Program-made: the position numbers and the translations under genes
Shown: in pieces, positions 60,747 to 64,000 of the stretch
How the letters are laid out: every line of letters starts with the position of its first letter
Position numbering within the stretch: position 1 is the stretch's first letter
NCBI RefSeq assembly: GCF_048571125.1
Contig: NZ_CP182343.1
Coordinates: forward strand, 2,046,001-2,110,000
Source: Arcobacter siniprincipis
Lineage (GTDB): Bacteria; Campylobacterota; Campylobacteria; Campylobacterales; Arcobacteraceae
DNA length: 64,000 nucleotides
Direction of reading: 5' to 3'
Notes under the pieces: generated by a model
Databases searched by the model: none
What the model was told of the DNA's origin: nothing
Seen by the model: the letters and a program-made list of their open reading frames with translations, nothing else

Positions 60747-62138
60747 TTATCCTGCGTGATAAAAACCTATAATTTCGTATTGTAAATACCAAATAGCTAC
60801 AGATGTAAAGTATCCAATTAAGATAGTCCAAGCATATTTCATATGTGAACCAAAAGTATAAATACCATGTAATTTACCCATAACACCAACACCAGCAGCA
60901 GAACCAAATGAGATTAAAGAACCACCAACACCAGCTGTTAAAGTTACAAGCATCCATTGGTCAAGTCCCATTTCTGGTCCTGCTTTTAAAACAGCACTCA
61001 TAACAGGTACATTATCAACTATAGCTGAAAGGAAACCAACACAAATATTTGCAATAGTTGGACCTAAAACAGAAGGTTGATAAACATGAACTGCTAATCC
61101 TAACCATCCTATAAAATATAATGCACCAACTGCTGCTAAAATACCAAAGAAGAATAATAATGTATTATTTTCAATTTTAGCCATTGAATGGAAAATATTA
61201 AAGTGGTCTTTCCCATATTTTTTCTTTAAACCATAAGAATAAACTTTAAGTAAAGCTAAACCAAACATCATACCCCACATAGCTGGTAAATGTAATACTT
61301 GGTGTCCAACAACTGCAGAAAAAATCGTAAATATACCAAGTCCCATAACTACTTTTGCACCTTCAGCCATAACTGGAACTTTTTCAGTAGAAACATCAAA
61401 TGCTGGAACTTCATTTGGAACAAATCTTGATAAAATAATCGCTGTAACTAAATATCCACCAATAGCAGCGGGGAATAAGAATAAGAAATCAGAAAAATCA
61501 CCTTTTCCTGCTGTCCATGCCATAAGAGTAGTAATATCACCAAAAGGAGACCATGCACCACCTGCATTTGCAGCAACAACAATATTTATAGCACCTGGAA
61601 CTAAAAAGTCTTTTCTAGTCTTTTCAATAGTGATAAGAACTGTTGATAAAATCAAGGCAGTTGTTAAGTTATCAGCAATTGGTGAAATAAAGAAAGCCAA
61701 AAGACCAGTTACCCAAAAAAGTTTTCTATATGTATAACCTTTTGATACAAGATTATATTTTAACTTATCGAATACACTCATATGAATCAAAGATTCAATA
61801 TATGTCATTGCAACAAATAAGAAAAAGAAAATACCAGCAATCTCTAAAATAAGATGTGATGCTTCATTGTGTACAGCATCCATATCTAAGCCATTCATTG
61901 CGTAATAAACAGCAACTAACATGAACATCAATGTACCTATTAGTAAAGCAGGTTTCGCTTTATCAATTTCATATTTCTCTTCTGCAGCTACAAAATAATA
62001 ACCTATAACAAAAATAAACAAACATGAAATACCAACCCAAGTCATAGTAAGATCAGGGTTTACTTGTGCTTCTCCTCCACCACTAGATGCAAAAGATGCA
62101 ACAGTAAGTAAAAGTAATGACACCAAAACTTTTAACAT
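60747..62138 (-). CDS. nhaD: Na+/H+ antiporter NhaD
   Basis: 463-residue inner-membrane antiporter of the NhaD type with about 12 helices and a signal-like N-terminus (MLKVLVSLLLLTVASFASSGGG). NIVVAANAGGAWSPFGDITTLMAW is the conserved core with the unwound helix residues, and NICVGFLSAIVDNVPVMSAVLKAG is the second conserved motif. It expels Na+ at alkaline or saline conditions, as expected for a marine organism. Its start overlaps the nadB stop by one base (TAATG), so it is translationally coupled. Confidence 0.93.
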   Translation of the reverse strand: MLKVLVSLLLLTVASFASSGGGEAQVNPDLTMTWVGISCLFIFVIGYYFVAAEEKYEIDKAKPALLIGTLMFMLVAVYYAMNGLDMDAVHNEASHLILEIAGIFFFLFVAMTYIESLIHMSVFDKLKYNLVSKGYTYRKLFWVTGLLAFFISPIADNLTTALILSTVLITIEKTRKDFLVPGAINIVVAANAGGAWSPFGDITTLMAWTAGKGDFSDFLFLFPAAIGGYLVTAIILSRFVPNEVPAFDVSTEKVPVMAEGAKVVMGLGIFTIFSAVVGHQVLHLPAMWGMMFGLALLKVYSYGLKKKYGKDHFNIFHSMAKIENNTLLFFFGILAAVGALYFIGWLGLAVHVYQPSVLGPTIANICVGFLSAIVDNVPVMSAVLKAGPEMGLDQWMLVTLTAGVGGSLISFGSAAGVGVMGKLHGIYTFGSHMKYAWTILIGYFTSVAIWYLQYEIIGFYHAG

Positions 62139-63589
62139 TAATTCTCCTTAATAAAATGTGCACCCAACGATTCTTTTCGTCCAAGGGCACTAGTTAATAT
62201 AGATTTTGCCGTAAGCAATCTTAAAAACAACAGCCTACCAACATCTTCTTTTAAAAATATTTCTATTTGATTTAAAGCAGTGCGTAAATCTGACTCATTT
62301 CGTACAATAGACGCACTTTCCCACATAAGTTTTCTTAATAAATCTTTTATATCTTTATCGATAATTTTATTTCTTATATGGGTATTTATTTTTTTATCAT
62401 ATGATTTTGAATCTATTTCGAAGTGATTTTTCATACTATGCTCAACTGCAATTTTTGAGAAAACAATTCCTTCTAATAAAGAGTTTGAAGCCAATCTATT
62501 TGCCCCGTGAACACCAGTACAAGCACATTCACCTATTGCATATAGGTTTTTCATACCTTCTACTTGTGCATCTAGATTTGTAGGAATTCCTCCCATTGTA
62601 TAATGAAAAGCAGGAGAAATTGGAACTTTTTCAAATGGAAGTTCAAAACCTAGATCTTTTAGGTTTGCATATATATTTGGGAATCTTTTTTTGAAAAATT
62701 CTTTTTCAAAGTTTTTAAAAGAGAGAAATACACCTTTGCCAGTTTTTGTAGCATAATCAAATATTGCACGACTTACAATATCCCTTGGTGCTAACTCTCC
62801 ATCTTCATGGTATTCAAATAAAAATCTTTTATCATCATCATCAACTATATGTGCACCCTCACCTCTTAAAGCTTCACTTAAAAGTGGTTTTCTAGCAAAG
62901 TGAGTTCCCCTTACAACCGTTGGATGGAATTGAATCATCTCCATATCTTTTAGTGAAATACCTTTTTCCAAACATATACCTTGTAACTCACCAGATATTG
63001 AAGTTGAATTTGTATGATATTTATATAAAGAACCTACTCCTCCACTTGCTATTATTGTATTATGGGCATAGGCAACTTTTTCTTCTGTCTCATTTACAAA
63101 GTATTGAACTCCATAACAAACATCATCTTTGATAAGTAAATCACTTACAACAACATTTGTAACTAGTTCATGGGGAAAGTGTTCTATTAAGAACATATGT
63201 ATCATTCTTCCTGTTGCATCACCATCTGCATGTAAAATTCTACTTCTACTATGGGCTGCTTCTTTTGTAAGTGCAATTTGTCCTTTTGCATTTAAGTCAA
63301 CTTTTAAACCAGCTTTTATCATGTCATTTACTGCTTCATTTGACTTTTCACTTAGAAGTTTTACAGCAGCTTGATTATTATGATGAACACCCGCATTTAA
63401 AGTATCTTCTATGTGAGCTGGGATATCTTCCCTATCAACAGCAAAAGCAACACCACCTTGAGCCCAAAAAGTATTGCACTCCCAAGGAGATTTTTTAGAC
63501 AACAAAAGTACTTTTTTATCTTTAGGAATAAGTCTTGCTGCATTTAAACCAGCAACCCCAGAGCCTATAATTACATAATCATAGATCAC
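62138..63589 (-). CDS. nadB: L-aspartate oxidase
   Basis: 483-residue flavoenzyme that oxidises L-aspartate to iminoaspartate, the first step of NAD de novo synthesis. FAD motif IIGSGVAGLNAARLIPKDKKV, substrate-region QGGVAFAV, MIQFHPTVV and GGIPTNLDAQVEGMKNLYAIGECACTGVHGANRLASNSLLEGIVFS are all present. The start is GTG at 63589, inside the 3' end of a small lipoprotein ORF, with AGAGGT upstream. nadA and nadC are not adjacent. Confidence 0.95.
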   Translation of the reverse strand: MIYDYVIIGSGVAGLNAARLIPKDKKVLLLSKKSPWECNTFWAQGGVAFAVDREDIPAHIEDTLNAGVHHNNQAAVKLLSEKSNEAVNDMIKAGLKVDLNAKGQIALTKEAAHSRSRILHADGDATGRMIHMFLIEHFPHELVTNVVVSDLLIKDDVCYGVQYFVNETEEKVAYAHNTIIASGGVGSLYKYHTNSTSISGELQGICLEKGISLKDMEMIQFHPTVVRGTHFARKPLLSEALRGEGAHIVDDDDKRFLFEYHEDGELAPRDIVSRAIFDYATKTGKGVFLSFKNFEKEFFKKRFPNIYANLKDLGFELPFEKVPISPAFHYTMGGIPTNLDAQVEGMKNLYAIGECACTGVHGANRLASNSLLEGIVFSKIAVEHSMKNHFEIDSKSYDKKINTHIRNKIIDKDIKDLLRKLMWESASIVRNESDLRTALNQIEIFLKEDVGRLLFLRLLTAKSILTSALGRKESLGAHFIKEN

Positions 63590-63714
63590 TTCTTAATTAC
63601 CTCTTTTGTATTGTCAACATACTTAGGAGCAGCCTTAAAACCACATCCTGACAAACTTAATAAAAATAGTGTTATAATGATTGCATGAAAAATGCTAGCG
63701 AAATTCTTACTCAT
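63586..63714 (-). CDS. Small lipoprotein (42 residues) coupled to nadB
   Basis: MSKNFASIFHAIITLF, leading to a lipobox LSLSGCGFK (Cys23), then a 19-residue polar tail (AAPKYVDNTKEVIKK). AGGATAATATTTCAA precedes the ATG at 63714. Its TGA overlaps the GTG of nadB. It resembles LptM-like small lipoproteins in size and lipobox position; the function is unknown. The first 30 bases overlap head-to-head with the DUF721 gene on the other strand. Confidence 0.68.
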   Translation of the reverse strand: MSKNFASIFHAIIITLFLLSLSGCGFKAAPKYVDNTKEVIKK

Positions 63715-64000
63715 TTGAAATATTATCCTGAATTTAAAAAAATTAATACCAATATTACAATAGAAAGATTAATTAAGTCCTTACCTCTAAAACTAAATAA
63801 AGGCATAAAATTTGGTTATATAAAAAACCAAACTCTTTTTTTCGTATTAAAACATCCTGTTTATAAAATGGAGTTTGAGTATAACAAGAGTTTGATAAAA
63901 TCACTTTTAAAAAAAGCAAATATTGCAAATGTAAATGACATAAAATTTTTCGTAACCAATGTTATTGAAAAAAAAGAAGAAGTAAAAAAGGATGAAGATT
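63685..64000 (+). CDS. DUF721-like protein (DciA-related?), partial
   Basis: 105 codons from ATG 63685 run off the right edge. YPEFKKINTNITIERLIKSLPLKLNKG, IKNQTLFFVLKHPVYKMEFEYNKSLIKSLLKKANIANVNDIKFFVTNV and a lysine/glutamate-rich tail follow the outline of DUF721 (DciA-type) proteins, which act near the replicative helicase. The match is a pattern impression only. No clear ribosome binding site precedes this ATG, so a start at TTG 63715 is possible. Confidence 0.5.
   Translation, partial: MKNASEILTHLKYYPEFKKINTNITIERLIKSLPLKLNKGIKFGYIKNQTLFFVLKHPVYKMEFEYNKSLIKSLLKKANIANVNDIKFFVTNVIEKKEEVKKDED

Noticed and set aside
1..64000. CRISPR array, tRNA or rRNA genes
   Set aside because: No regularly spaced repeats, no GTTCGANTC T-loop plus acceptor pattern, and no conserved rRNA segment were seen on either strand.

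Overview
The window is one strongly AT-rich, densely coded bacterial chromosome segment. Gene content fits a marine or host-associated member of Campylobacterota, most likely Arcobacteraceae. Supporting signs are a histidine kinase with the NIAHQWRQPL H-box usual in that phylum, NhaD next to NadB, AcnA-, DUF309- and DTW-type genes, an RRM protein, HiPIP, single TATAAT boxes with poorly defined -35 elements, and many AAGGA-type ribosome binding sites. No rRNA, tRNA, CRISPR array, prophage or complete insertion sequence was recognised. This assignment is an inference from protein flavour, not a database result.

Layout. 1-8.9 kb: the 5' 412 codons of a degenerate aconitase-like gene, an MscS channel, uvrA with a coupled DUF309 gene, a CNNM/CorC-type membrane protein and two proteins of uncertain role. 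9-15.2 kb: DTW-domain tRNA modification enzyme, OFA-type MFS carrier, CWC/methyltransferase pair, RRM protein, polysaccharide deacetylase-like protein and a cupin. 15.3-23.7 kb: transporters (YitT, DAACS, EamA, APC, MarC) with a 2-hydroxyacid dehydrogenase, a cupin and a Lpd/MerA-like flavoprotein. 23.7-28.1 kb: a leftward run of small accessory genes (DsrE, a quinone-reductase-like gene broken by one stop codon, ABM monooxygenase, two LysE exporters, a class D beta-lactamase and an AraC regulator). 28.3-31.2 kb: an oxidative/iron stress group (GlsB-like protein, an EncFtn-type ferritin without a shell gene nearby, thioredoxin, 2-Cys peroxiredoxin, pentapeptide repeat protein, cold shock protein) with a candidate small RNA.

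31.3-46.3 kb: methyltransferase, stand-alone HD-GYP phosphodiesterase, HiPIP, a PnuC/kinase vitamin-salvage pair, a periplasmic binding protein translationally abutting a histidine kinase, and a MarR-UvrA2 operon with a clear operator-like palindrome. A DUF6622-like gene is interrupted at a run of seven A, and a TauE/SafE exporter and a PEGA/DUF1566 lipoprotein follow. 46.4-54.6 kb: a GH17-GT2 fusion glucan enzyme, small coupled genes, rhodanese, DUF1853, a Cache-domain chemoreceptor and an acyl-ACP thioesterase.

54.6-58.5 kb is the most unusual part. It holds a remnant of a REP-associated (Y1/HUH) transposase and scattered copies of a 'TATATATCCTGTC' repeat. It also holds two hairpin sites with the geometry of integron attC sites, placed just downstream of unknown ORFs on the minus strand, and an orphan HEPN gene. 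It reads as a small integrase-less cassette cluster (CALIN-like) mixed with repeat debris. 58.7-64 kb returns to housekeeping: guaA, a zinc-ribbon protein, then a leftward run of tiny lipoprotein, nadB and nhaD, with a partial DUF721-like gene at the right edge.
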